From: Acanthornis magna
Taxonomy: Eukaryota; Chordata; Aves; Passeriformes; Acanthizidae
Direction: 5' to 3'
DNA: 64,000 nt
Assembly (NCBI GenBank): GCA_036785705.1
Contig: JAWUZG010000332.1
Span: forward strand, 3,472,001-3,536,000
Of this stretch, positions 48,101 through 58,560 are shown one piece after another. The notes under the pieces are model-generated. The model made no database searches, was not told the DNA's origin, and was given only the letters and a program-made list of their open reading frames with translations. The first letter of the stretch is position 1. Each line of letters begins with the position of its first letter. A program made the translations under genes and the position numbers.

Positions 48101-48779
48101 GCCATTTCTCTTTGCTCTGTTTCCTGGGGACCCTGCACGGTCCCCAGCCTTGCACACAGGGACCCAGTGCCTCTTTGAAGATCATCAGATGCTGAAGGTG
48201 CTCGGGGGGAAGGGTCAGGCTTCCAGCTTGCTTTAAGGGTCCAGGTGCCTGGCAGTCATGTGAAGGTGTTTGTTCTTGTTTGTGTGTCTTATCTTCAAGC
48301 GCCAGCACTCCCAGCATCTGGAAGGCAGGTTTGAGTAGAGAAGGAAAGGGCTGAGCTCACTCTCAGGGTAGACAGTGAGCTGGGAAATGGGAATGGAGCC
48401 TTGTCCTGTGACTGCAAACAGGCAGGTTTAGGTCTGGGTGCTGCCAGCTCACAAGCCTTTCTTGGAAAGCACCTTGGGCTGCTGGTCCCTGCTAGCCCTG
48501 ATCTCTCACTCTGGCTCTTCCCAACCTCTTCTTCACTCACTCTTTGTCTTCAGTTCGAAAGCTGCAGCTTCTTGTTCAAGCCAGCCATGATCCGCTGAGG
48601 TCAACACATCTGAGGCCTCTCAGCTGCCCCAGGTGGACTCCAGGTGTCCTGGCACGGCTGCAGGGCCATGGAAAAGGGCAGGAGTGCCCTGTGGGATAGG
48701 CTGTGCTGTAGCAGGGCCGGGAGGGAGCACGCAGGGTGGAAGCTGAAGGCTGACGAGCTTTGGACCAGTGCTGCAGTTT
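45166..48779. other. Unique sequence downstream of the minisatellite, no supported gene
   Basis: No transposon recognised. If the CpG-island exon is real this would be its first intron. AT-richer at 46050-46230. No plus-strand exon with good splice sites could be picked out. Confidence 0.4.
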
Positions 48780-48960
48780 ATTTATGGCCTGCTTAGCAAT
48801 CTCAGGCAGGCAGTGTGGGTTAAGGCATCTCCTGTCCTGGATTGACAGCACAGATCCAATTAGCCATGAAAGCCTCTAATTATTTGTCCTGAATTGCTCC
48901 GGTGGTAACCAAGGCTGTGCTATCTCCTCCTTTTGTCTGTGTCCCAGCTGGAAATGCCCC
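48780..48960. promoter_or_regulatory. Candidate conserved element with paired TAAT cores
   Basis: 'ccaattagccatgaaagcc' (48857-48875) is followed closely by 'tctaattatttgtcc' (48875-48889) and 'ggtggtaaccaaggctg'. Clustered homeodomain-type sites in non-repeat sequence; low-confidence pattern call. Confidence 0.28.
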
Positions 48961-49229
48961 AGTGTCCCAGCATCTAGAGCAGCAAGTGTGATGTGCGAGC
49001 AGAGTCAGCACAATCTAATCAAGGGAGACAGGCCCTGTGAGTTAATGAGGGGATGGACCCACTTCGTTTACTTTGGAGAGTTCTCTAAGCCCTGTCCTGA
49101 GAGACAAAGGACTGAGGTTGCGTGTGGCAAAGATAAGGCTCACAAGATGAACTGCTGGAGGAGAGAGGCTGCAGGCCACGGGGAGGGAACGGGAAAGCTG
49201 TCTGACAGGGCTTGAAAGCAGGAAATCCC
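48961..49229. other. Unique sequence before a CR1 copy
   Basis: Nothing recognised. Confidence 0.4.
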
Positions 49230-49666
49230 TTGTGTCATAGGAGAGGAGCACCTCCTTTATGAGGAAAGGCTGAGGGAATTTGGACTGTTCAGCCTGGAAG
49301 AGAGAAGGCTTCAGGGTGACCTTGCTGTGGCCTTCCAGTACCTGCAGTGGCTACAAGAGAGCTGGAGAAGGACTTTGGACAAGGGCCTGGAGCGACAGGA
49401 CAAGGGGGAATGGCTCCAAAATGACAGAGAGTAGGTTTAGATTTCATATTAGGAAGAAATTCTTCCCTGTGAGGGTGGGGAGGCCCTGGCACAGGGTGCC
49501 CAGAGAAGCTGTGGCTGCTCCATCCCTAGAAGTGTTCCAGGCCAGGTTGGACAGGGCTTGGAGAAACCTGGGCTAGTGGAAGGTGTCCCTGCCCATGGCA
49601 GAGGGTAGAACAAGATGACATTTAAGGTCCCTTCCAACCCAAACCATTCCGTGATTCCTTGATTCT
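49230..49666 (+). mobile_element. CR1 LINE 3' region
   Basis: A long sense copy: 'gaggaaaggctgagggaatt', 'ggactgttcagcctggaag', 'gagagctggagaaggactt', 'gacaagggggaatggctcc', 'gagggtggggaggccctgg', 'ggtgtccctgcccatggc', 'ccttccaacccaaaccatt' and tail 'ccgtgattccttgattctc'. Shares structure with 51350-51760, so both derive from the same active subfamily. Confidence 0.95.
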
Positions 49667-51349
49667 CCAGCTTGGCCAGCTCAGGTTGGCAGCAGCGGCT
49701 GCAGGGAGCTGGGGGCACGAGGTGGGGTCACACCAGCAAGAGCCGAGGACTTCTCCTTTCCAGACATTCCTGCTAAGTTACAGCGGTGCATTCTCCACTG
49801 CAAAACTCTTTTAAGGGGAAAAAAGCTTTGCAGGGCACTTATTGCATCCTCCTACTTGTTCTGGGCTCTCGTTGTGCAGAAGAGGGGCCTCGGCTGTCTG
49901 AGAGAGAAAATGTGTCATTAACGTTCTTAGTAACTTTAACTCTGACCTGACATGACAGCGAATAGCTCTCAGATGAGACAAGGCAACCAGCTTTGGCTTG
50001 AAAGCAAAATTTTGCACAAATAATATTCAGGTCCTGTACGAGGGGCCAGCTGAGTGCTTCCACCATTGTTTCCAGGTCACAGGGTCCCCCAAAAATGGGT
50101 TTTACATCATTGTCTTGAGATGCTGCCTGAAGGCAAGCCATGGCTTTGCTCACCAAGTGCACATTTTCTTTTTGTGTGGATGGATGAGCAGCAGACCTGC
50201 TGGCGACATGGCTCTGCCCCTGTGCAGAGAGGAGGAGACATGGGGAGAATCCACAAGGATGCCCACCTGGGAGAAGCTGGGAGCTGTTCTCAGGCATCCT
50301 GGTGTAAAACAGGCTGCTGGAGCACCAAATGTGTCTCAGTGACCTCCATCCAGGGGACTTTCAGACAGGCCCGTCTCTGCCAGGGCCAGGGCTGGCCCTA
50401 GGAGTCAGCTGACACATCCTTCAAACCTCTTGGTGTCCTTCCCATGCCGTCCAGAGCCTGCCAGGTTCAAGCCAGAGAGCTTCCTCCACACAAATGGGGA
50501 CAAGGCGGGCGGGCTGTGAACGCACAAAAACTGTTTCTTTCCTGCCCGCTTGGAAAGGGGAGCTATGGAATTTTAAGCAGCGAAGACAAAACTCTGCTGA
50601 AGAGGCCTCTTCTGTGCTGGCCTGCTGAAATCACTGATCACAGTGGTGGGGGGGTCCAGGGACATGCCAGGCCTGCCCTTATTAATGGCTCTGTTGTTGT
50701 CTGCTCCAGTTTGTTGGTCTTTGCTCTGGGAGACGGTTTGCCGAAGCGGCAACTATTTTCCCTGGAGCAGCTTCCATGGGAGCTGTCCTCGTGGCGGGGC
50801 TGTCCCTGTGGTGGGGGCTGTCCCTCTGCGGGGCCAGCCTGCACAATGCCAGCTCTCAGACCCAGAGTGTTCTGGGGACCTCCTTTGTGGCCACAAAACC
50901 TGAACTTGCAGGTGGAGGAGGCACAGGTGAGAGGAGACAAGGGATCCTTGTTCCACCTGGGACTTTTCTCTTCTGGATTTTAAGGGTGCTCACCCTTGCA
51001 GCTCAGTACTCTGAATAGGGGCACCGACTTCTCCCACCTCGGGTTCTGCTCTGTCCAGCAGCACCAGTTTGGCTGGGCTGGGGACACAGTGGCAGTGACA
51101 GCCTGACTGGTGCTTCTCATCCATCACTTTGACCATCCGGCAAAGCTGCTCTGCCCTGCACACCTCCTGTTTCCCACCCCAAGCTCAGAGCATTGGGTCC
51201 TCTCATCTGCATTTTTCTCCTTGAACCACTTAGTTTTAAAATAGAGCAATTATCTTCCTTCAAAAAGGAGCTTACCTGCTCCGATCTAGGGCAGTTTGAC
51301 AGCACAGCAGCCTGCAGAGCTCTCCCTGGGAGCACGGTTGTGTTCCCAG
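49667..51349. other. Unique sequence with a possible conserved patch
   Basis: At 49895-50015 an AT-richer stretch ('gtgtcattaacgttcttag', 'gcacaaataatattcagg') has the look of conserved non-coding DNA. A run of G's with 'ggtgggggggtccaggg' lies at about 50643-50659. No supported exon. Confidence 0.38.
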
Positions 51350-51760
51350 CATGGGTGCTCCAAGGGCTGGAGCCAGGCTGAGAGAGCTGGGGCTGTTCAG
51401 CTGGAGAAGGGAAGGCTCCAGGGAGATCTCAGAGCCCCTGCCAGTGCCTAAAGGGTCTCCAGGAGAGCTGGAGAGGGACTGGGGACAAGGGGTGGAGGGA
51501 CAGGACAAGGGGGAATGACTTCCCACTGCCAGAGGACAGGGGTAGATGGGATATTGGGAAGGGATTCCTCCCTGTGAGGGTGGGGAGGCCCTGGCACAGG
51601 TGCCCAGAGAAACTGTGGCTGCCCCTGGATCCCTGGCAGCGTCCAAGGCCAGGCTGGATGGGGCTAGGAGCAGCCTGGGGCAGTGGAAAGTGTCCCTGCG
51701 CATAGCAGGAGTTGGACTGGCTGATCTTCCAACAATCTTCTATGATTCTGTGATTCTAAG
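51350..51760 (+). mobile_element. CR1 LINE 3' region
   Basis: Sense copy with 'ctggggctgttcagctggag', 'gaagggaaggctccaggg', 'ggagagggactggggacaag', 'gtgaggtggggaggccctgg'-like blocks, 'gtccctgcgcatagcagg' and tail 'ctatgattctgtgattcta'. Closely related to the copy at 49230. Confidence 0.95.
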
Positions 51761-52764
51761 GGGGGTCCTGTCTGTGACTTAGGATGGTGGTTGGTGATTG
51801 GTTTGGGGTCTGAGGAGAGGCATTACTGGGGCTAGCAGTTTGAATCCTTGGTCCCAGTCTTTTCTCTGTAACCACTCGTGTCAGGGGGATGCAGGCTTGG
51901 CTGCTTGGGAGCAAGGCCAAGACATTCTGCCAGGGTTCACAGCCCTCCCTCCACTGCCAAGCCCTGAGGGGTCTCTGGATGGGGAAATTTGTTCCTGAGT
52001 TTGTGTGATAAGAAAATACAGACTTTCAGACTTTTACCTACACATCTATCAACAAGTGACAGACCAGCAGGGAGCTGGCAGGAGATTTCAGAGATGGCCT
52101 TGTCCATACTCAAGCCTGAAGATGGGACCAATTCTTTTGTAGGTAACTGCCAACAGAGGCTTCTCCAACCTGCTCCTAAAATGCCTGTCGGTGACCCTTG
52201 TCTGTTTTCCAGGATGGGATGTTGGCTGTAATTCAAAGTATGTAATTGCTTCTGGGGTTAAATGCTTAAAAACTAAGGGAGCCTTTGCGGAAGCTTGTTG
52301 CAGTGAAGGGTTCAGTGACGGAGCAGATTCTGCAGGCTCAGCTGCCACACTCTCCGTGGTAGGAAGGGTTTACATCCTCACATGTGTAGATCACCTAATC
52401 TCCTCTGTCTTGGGATCCCTCTGCTGTCTCACAAGTCTACACCCAGTTGTTGTTTAATTAAAAAATAAGCAGGCAGGTATTCACAGGGAAAATTAAGCTG
52501 TTTTGTTCTTTATGTGTCCTTGATGCTCTCCTGGCATCTTATCTGAGGACAACAGCTCTAAGCCTTGAATTGGCATTTTTTTTTTTTGTCTTGCAAAGCT
52601 GACTGTTTTAATTGGGACCAAACCCACGGAACAGTGAGTGTCCCATGCCACGCAGACTGGCCATGGTGTTAGAGAGGAGCGGTGCCTTCCCTGCACTTCA
52701 CCCTGCCCGATGGGCCGTGAGGTTCATGGGCTGTGGCTGCAGCTCATGTTTGGTTCCATGCCTT
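51761..52764. other. Unique sequence, no gene seen
   Basis: A 12-base T run is at 52576-52587. Otherwise nothing recognised. Confidence 0.42.
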
Positions 52765-53153
52765 GGGTGACTGCTGAGGGCACTTGGCTTCTTCAGCCTG
52801 GAGCAGAGGAGGCTGAGGGGACACAGCAAGGCAGTCTACAGTTTCCTCATGAGGGGAAGCAGAATGGCAGCACCAATGACAGTGACAGGATCCAAGGGAA
52901 TAGCTGGAGCTGCATTGGGAGGGTTAGGCTGGATGTCAGGAAAAGGTTCTTCTCCCAGAGGGTGCTGGGGCTGGCACTGAACAGGCTCCCCAGGGAATGG
53001 GCACAGCCCCAAGGCTGCCAGAGCTCCAGGAGCGTTTGGGACAATGCTCTCAGGCACAGGGTAGCATTGCTGGGGTGTCTGTGCAGGGACAGGAGCTGGA
53101 CTCGATGATCCTTGTGGGTCCCTTCCAACTCAGGATATTCTGTGATCCTATGA
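52765..53153 (+). mobile_element. CR1 LINE 3' region
   Basis: Sense copy: 'cttcttcagcctggagcag', 'aggaggctgaggggacac', 'gttaggctggatgtcagg', 'gccagagctccaggagcg', 'caatgctctcaggcacagg', 'ctcgatgatccttgtggg' and tail 'ctgtgatcctatga'. Same subfamily as 16870-17293. Confidence 0.95.
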
Positions 53154-54264
53154 TACAGCTTTGTGTAGCTGTGCTAAGCCAGCCTTGACACCACACACAG
53201 CACAGGTTGTGCTGTGAAATATGGTCAGGAGGGTCAGGAGAGCCAGAGAGAGATCTGTGTAGGGCACCCAAGGTCACATGGAAAGGCAACATGAGATGCT
53301 GATGATTTCCAGTGTAGCAGAGGAGAGCCAGCTGACCAGAAGCTAAAGGGTGGGAGTAAACCCTTTGTAACAGAGGGCGTTTGTCCAAGGGCACAGATCA
53401 GATGACCTTTGGCTGAGCTTTGTGTCCTTTCAGTGAAACTGGAGCTGCAACTCAAACCCTAGGAGTTGGGGACCTACAGATGTGAGCCCTGAGGTACTTC
53501 TCAGTGCATTTGTCAGGGCTTGACAAACCCAGAGACGCAAACATGGGAGGAGACTGGAGCTGTCTCCGTATTTCCTCAGTCAGCAGAGCTTCTCCATCTG
53601 GTGGCTTTAGGTGAGACACAGAAGAATAAAGTTAAAAGGCAAATTTTCAAAGGTTGGAGGAGGTGAATCTACTCAATTAAGGCACTGTAAAACACTGTGA
53701 TCGTCAAGCCCACCCCAGGTGTTTGTCTTGAACCATCCCAGGATCTCTTCTGAGGCTACCAGGGCTGCCAGGTACATGAAGCCCAAGCTTCCATGGACAC
53801 CCTGTCAGTGGATCACCTGGGGCAGGGTTTAGAGATGGTCCAGATGAAGAAGGGTTTCCCCTGGGGGCAGACAAACCCAGACAGGACTTGTTTCCTTTTA
53901 ACCTCTCCTGCAAGAGTGCCAGGCTTTTGCCCCAGACCACAGATCCCCCAAACCCCCTCAGGGTCCGATGCCCAGCTTTGTATCCTGAGTTACTCCATCC
54001 CTACAGAGCAAATGCAGCGGAGCGGATCCTGCCATGGCTCTGCTAATGCCTGGAGGCAGATCAGTGTCAGCCTTTTCCTTGGCATCTTCCACCTATAGTG
54101 AGCGCCTCTGACCAGGGGAGTGCTCATGGCTTGAGCTCCACTGCACTCCTACAGCAACACCGTGCATTTTTCACACTGAAAATTGAGATTTGCAGAGGTG
54201 AAGTGAGTTGATGAAGGAAGTCAGAGCTGTGGGGAGGGAGAGGAAAGAACCCAGGAAAGCTGTT
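53154..54264. other. Unique sequence, no gene seen
   Basis: No repeat or exon recognised. Confidence 0.42.
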
Positions 54265-54740
54265 AATCTGCCATTTTAATTTGCTGCGTTGTACCCTGAG
54301 AACATCATCGTTGCTGAGCTACCACCCAGGTGCTCATCCAATGGAAACCGCTGGAGATTTGCAAATAGCAGAGCTTTAAACAAGAGACAACGCGGATTAA
54401 GCCTGACACCCCATCGGATTCTCCCTCTCTGGGTCCCTGATCTACCAATAGGCACCTTTCCCACTTTGCATATACTGTGAACTGTTGTATAAATATTTAG
54501 TCCCTCTGTTGGGAACATTAATTATAAATGGAGTCGCAGATTTTGAAAGCTGCCTGTAGGTCTGGGCACCCAATTTCCATTAATTTTAATGAGAACCAGA
54601 CATCCAAATCCCATTCGGTGGCTTTGAGCATCTCAGGCAGGAAGCTTCATGTGACACCCCCCGCCTCTGTTCTCCCCACTCTGCAATTTAAGAGTGAGAT
54701 TTGCGAATACCTTACAAATCCTGCAGATGCCTGAGTTGCC
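54265..54740. promoter_or_regulatory. Strong candidate conserved enhancer with octamer-like and homeodomain sites
   Basis: About 475 bases of AT-rich, non-repetitive sequence carry an unusual density of recognisable cores: the palindrome ATTTGCAAAT (54357-54366), 'gcggattaagcc' (54391-54402), 'tttgcatata' (54465-54474), 'attaattataaatgg' (54517-54531), 'ccattaattttaatgag' (54578-54594) and a CCAAT motif near 54338. Octamer plus TAATTA clusters are characteristic of vertebrate developmental enhancers. The two open frames spanning it are short and AT-driven, and no transposon is recognisable. Conservation across birds or mammals was not testable. Confidence 0.45.
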
Positions 54741-54949
54741 CTTGTACCATGCCATTGTTGTCTGCTGAGGACGGTTGGGTGGTAGCTTCAGAAGTATTTC
54801 TAATAAGTTCATTTAATCCATCCTGTTAGTTCTTTCCCTTTGCACCCCCCTCCGCACTTTGAAACAGCGATGCCTGAATGAACCCCCAGCCTGCGTGGAT
54901 TTTTGACAGAGAAGCTTTGATGCTTGCAAATGACAGCTGTGCAGAGCAG

Positions 54950-55290
54950 GCCTGAAATGAATGATTGAATTATCTGACTGATTAAAAATGTGCTGTGGCT
55001 TGGAAGATCTGACAGCAAGTATTCACTTAGGCAGCTCACATGAAAGAGAGCACACATGCACGTAGGGTGTGTGTTTGTGCGTGCATAGGGAAAAACAGCC
55101 GGTGAGATGGGACAGACACCCAAAGCAGCTTCTTAAGCTCAGCATCCTTTCCAAAGCTCCAAATCTGCTGTGAGATGCTCAGCAAAGCTAAAACTCAGCG
55201 TGGTTGTGGAGATAATGATTATTTAGACAGACGTCAGCAGTGGTTTAGGAAATGGAAATTGAGCTAAAAAGTAGTTCAGGCTGGGGAACT
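54950..55290. promoter_or_regulatory. Candidate conserved element downstream of the 54265 element
   Basis: AT-rich unique sequence with 'ctgactgattaaaaatg' (54976-54992) and 'gagataatgattatttagac' (55210-55229), and no repeat identity. It may be a second module of the same regulatory region. Confidence 0.28.
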
Positions 55291-56496
55291 ACTTAACTGC
55301 ATCTCGGTCCCTCCTGACCTGTGGCTGAGGAGTGATAAACTCTGCTGTTGGGAACACGGTTCCATCCTCTGTGCTGCGGACACGTGCCATGGTGAGGAGC
55401 AGCCCCAAGGGCACCAGCTCCATGGGAATGCATCCCGTGATCCAGAGTCTGGAAGAACTTGAGCCCTGGTGAGATGAACTATAAATGGCTGGAAGGATGG
55501 AGAAAAGAAGCTTGGTTATGGCTGTGGCCTCAATGCCATCAATGATGGCGGCAGCAGATGTGCCCATGCAGCTTTTCCAGACCTCGCTCAGCTTCCTTCC
55601 CAGTCCCCATGTAGTAAACTCGCCCTTCCTGATGCCTCACAGAAATTCAGCTCAGCTGGAACAGAAGAAAAATACCTGGAAGTGAAATGAATGAAAAAAT
55701 GAAAATTAAAAAAAAAAGAAAAGTGTTTCTTTGTAAATGAAACATATTTTTTCAGTTCAACAAGTTCACAGGTTCCTGCTGGAGTTCAATACAGGGGGAA
55801 AAAATCGTGTCGTAAAAGTTGCAGTTGAGTTCTTCATTGTGAATGGTCTTCTGATAATTTGCTGAAATTGATTTTTTCCTAAATTGTTAAACTGCTCTTC
55901 ATGTCCCTACTTGCAGAAGATCAGTATCTCCCTCTGACCCCCAGCTCAAAAGAGGTGAAACACTGGGCTATAAGTAATTGCTTTATCAGAAATAGTTTTG
56001 GTTTGTTCTCTCAGCCCAGCCACTGGATAATTTGCTCTTTGCCCCTTGCAGTGTCATTAGTGCTGTTGGGTGTCTGTAACAGCTTCAGCCTTGCTCTTCG
56101 TGCTCCTGTCCCAGTTCCAGTGGTCATTTCCACAAGACTAAATGCTGCAATAGTCCTAAGGGCACACATAGCTAATGGTAACTCATTGGCATCTGTGTCA
56201 TCTTTCCATCAACGTCCCAAAATGTCCCTCTTATTGAACCTGTTCTGGCAACCCAGGAACACTCAGAGCCGAGATGGTGCTGGGATCCTGCTCGTGTAAA
56301 ACCTCATCATTGCTAATTGTCCCACTGCAGCCCAGGTGTGGGAGCCCCAGGGCCCCTGTGCTTCTGTCCCCCTTTTCTCCCAGCCAGGACCTGACTGCTG
56401 AGCTTAAATGAAACATCAGTTCATTTCAATTCTCTTTTCCATCATCTGAAAATGTTTATTGCCAATTTTTTTAATTTCACAGACAATAGACAAGTT
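55291..56496. other. Unique sequence, no gene seen
   Basis: A 10-base A run is at 55708-55717 within AT-rich sequence. No exon or transposon recognised. Confidence 0.4.
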
Positions 56497-56640
56497 GTTA
56501 GCACCCCATCCCTGGAGGTGTTCAAGGCCAGGTTGGACAGGGCCTGGGCTGGTGAAAGGTGTCCCTGCCCATGGCAGGGGGGTGGAACAAGAAAAGCTTT
56601 AAGATCCCCTCCAACCCACACCATCCTATGATTCGATGAA
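56497..56640 (+). mobile_element. CR1 LINE 3' end fragment
   Basis: Sense end: 'ccctggaggtgttcaaggcc', 'aggttggacagggcctggg', 'gtgtccctgcccatggcag', 'ccaacccacaccatcctatg' and 'gattcgatg'. A 5'-truncated copy of about 140 bases. Confidence 0.93.
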
Positions 56641-57039
56641 TATAATGTAAATCAGGTTTATAATTTTAAAATTTGTCTTTAATACCCCTTCCTCTGTCCC
56701 AGGTCTTTGAAAAATCAGAGCCATGGCCTCTAGGTTGGACTCAGGCTGAAAATGAGCCTGAAAGGTGAGGGTGGATGGGCCAACACCTCCAGTCAGAGTC
56801 CGTGCTCCCAGTACATGGGCAGTGTGGTTTCCCTTGGACTGACTTTCCGGCTGCCCTTGGTCACTGTACCTTGGTCACTCATCCTACAGGCTGAGCAGTC
56901 CTTGGCTGGAAGATCCAGGGCCAGGGCTTCTCTTCCCACAGGTTACAGCAAATTCTCCTTCCTCAGCTCTCTGCCCCTTCACATCAGTGCTCCAGAACCT
57001 GCTCACAGCCAGCAGAATCAGTCCTCACACCCTCCGAAG
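56641..57039. other. Unique sequence between CR1 copies
   Basis: Nothing recognised except possible diverged CR1 at the right edge. Confidence 0.38.
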
Positions 57040-57300
57040 TCCCTCTCCAGCCCTCTTGGAGATGCTCCAGGGGCTGGAAGGCCACAGCTATGTCACCCTG
57101 AAGCCTTCCCTTCTCCAGGCTGAACAAACCCAACCCTCTCAGCCTTTCCTCACAGCAGAGCTGCTCCATCCCTCTGATCATCTTGGTGCCTCCTCTGGGC
57201 TCACTCCAGCAGGTCCAGGTCCTTCCTGTGCTGGGACCCCAGAGCTGCAGGCAGCACATGTCCCAATATTGTGCCAAGGGCTGCTCTTCCACTCAGGTTG
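57040..57300 (-). mobile_element. CR1 LINE fragment, antisense, upstream of the 3' end
   Basis: Antisense blocks: 'gaaggccacagctatgtcac', 'ccttcccttctccaggctg', 'aacaaacccaaccctctcag', 'gatcatcttggtgcctcc', 'ctccagcaggtccaggtcc' and 'gtgctgggaccccagagctg'. No inverted tail is present, so this is an internal fragment. It is the only minus-strand CR1 in the 49-62 kb run. Confidence 0.88.
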
Positions 57301-58407
57301 GAGCGGATCAGCCCCAGTGCAGATGGATCCCTGCAGACTGTCGGATCGAACCAGGGGGATGGACAAATAGCTTCCCTAAACAGCTTCATAACAAAGTGAA
57401 AGAAAATCCATGTTCCCAGAACAGCTTTTCAGCCTCAGGGATAGATGCTGAAGGACTTGTGCTGCTGCCAATGCGGAGCCCCACAGCCTCTAAAAACGAC
57501 AGATGATAATTTTCTGTTACCAAAAGTATTGCAGTGAATTTGGTGTGGTTCTGGACCAGGCTTCAGTTGGACAGATAAAGGTGAATTGATTACTGAACTC
57601 AGAATTAATGGTTGCTTAAATGCCCTAATTGCATTTGTTCTGAGTAGAATGTGATCCTAAATTGATAATATGTATGCAAGGAACTTGAAAGTGGTCAATT
57701 TTCCTAAGTTGGGAACAATTGCAAACAAGAAATGATTGGAGGAAAAAACTGAGAAAAAATGTGTGTTCTAAATGAGGGTTGCTTAAGAAAACTTTGATAG
57801 ATGCTGTCTCCTCCACAGCATGCACACAGTTCTGCAGTCATTGAAGATATTCTTAGCTAAGAATCTATCATTGTTAAGGAAGAGAAAATCAGAAATAATA
57901 ACAGTAATAAAAACCCAAATAGGAAAAGAAGGGATTTGGTAACCAAAGCAATGAATTAACTGTTACATAATGCAGAGACCTGGAAGGCTAATCTGGAAGA
58001 GCAGTCAATGAAAATTATGTTTGGTGGCATTAAGGACTATTAGGGAATATGTATGTGTGTGTGTTTAAATGCATGTATGTCAGGAAGAAAATAAATGCTG
58101 CATTTCGGTTTTAGATGAAACTGCAAAATGCCTCTGATGCTGCAGAAAAAGTGTCCAGTCAAAGACTCAAAGCTCTGGAGAAAAGCAGTCTGATGGGTGC
58201 TTATCCTGCAGAGGGGATGGTAAGCTGCTTGCCCCAGCAGTAACCAGGCAGCACATTAAATGGATACTGGCAAACTGAAATGCTTGCACATATCTAGGAC
58301 TAGAAAAACTGCTTTGAATAGTTTCATAAGGCATTGCCGAGAGGTCCTGTTAGGGTGTTGATATTTTGTGGATGTCAATACCTGGATGATGGGGGAAGGG
58401 ATACCCA
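57301..58407. other. Unique AT-rich sequence, no gene seen
   Basis: Distinctly AT-rich at 57500-58130, with a short TG run ('gtatgtgtgtgtgttta') near 58051-58067. No transposon or exon recognised. Confidence 0.42.
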
Positions 58408-58560
58408 GAGGGCTGTCCTGTCCCTGGAAGTGTTCAAGGCCAGGATGGATGGGGCTCTGAGCAACCTGGGACAGTGGAAGGTGTCCCTGCCCACGGCAGG
58501 GAGTGGAACTGGATGGCCTTTAAGGTCCTTTCCAACCCAGGCCATCCTGTGATTTTCTGA
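58408..58560 (+). mobile_element. CR1 LINE 3' end fragment
   Basis: Sense end: 'ccctggaagtgttcaaggcc', 'aggatggatggggctctgag', 'ggtgtccctgcccacggcag', 'ggcctttaaggtcctttcc' and tail 'catcctgtgattttctg'. 5'-truncated. Confidence 0.94.
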
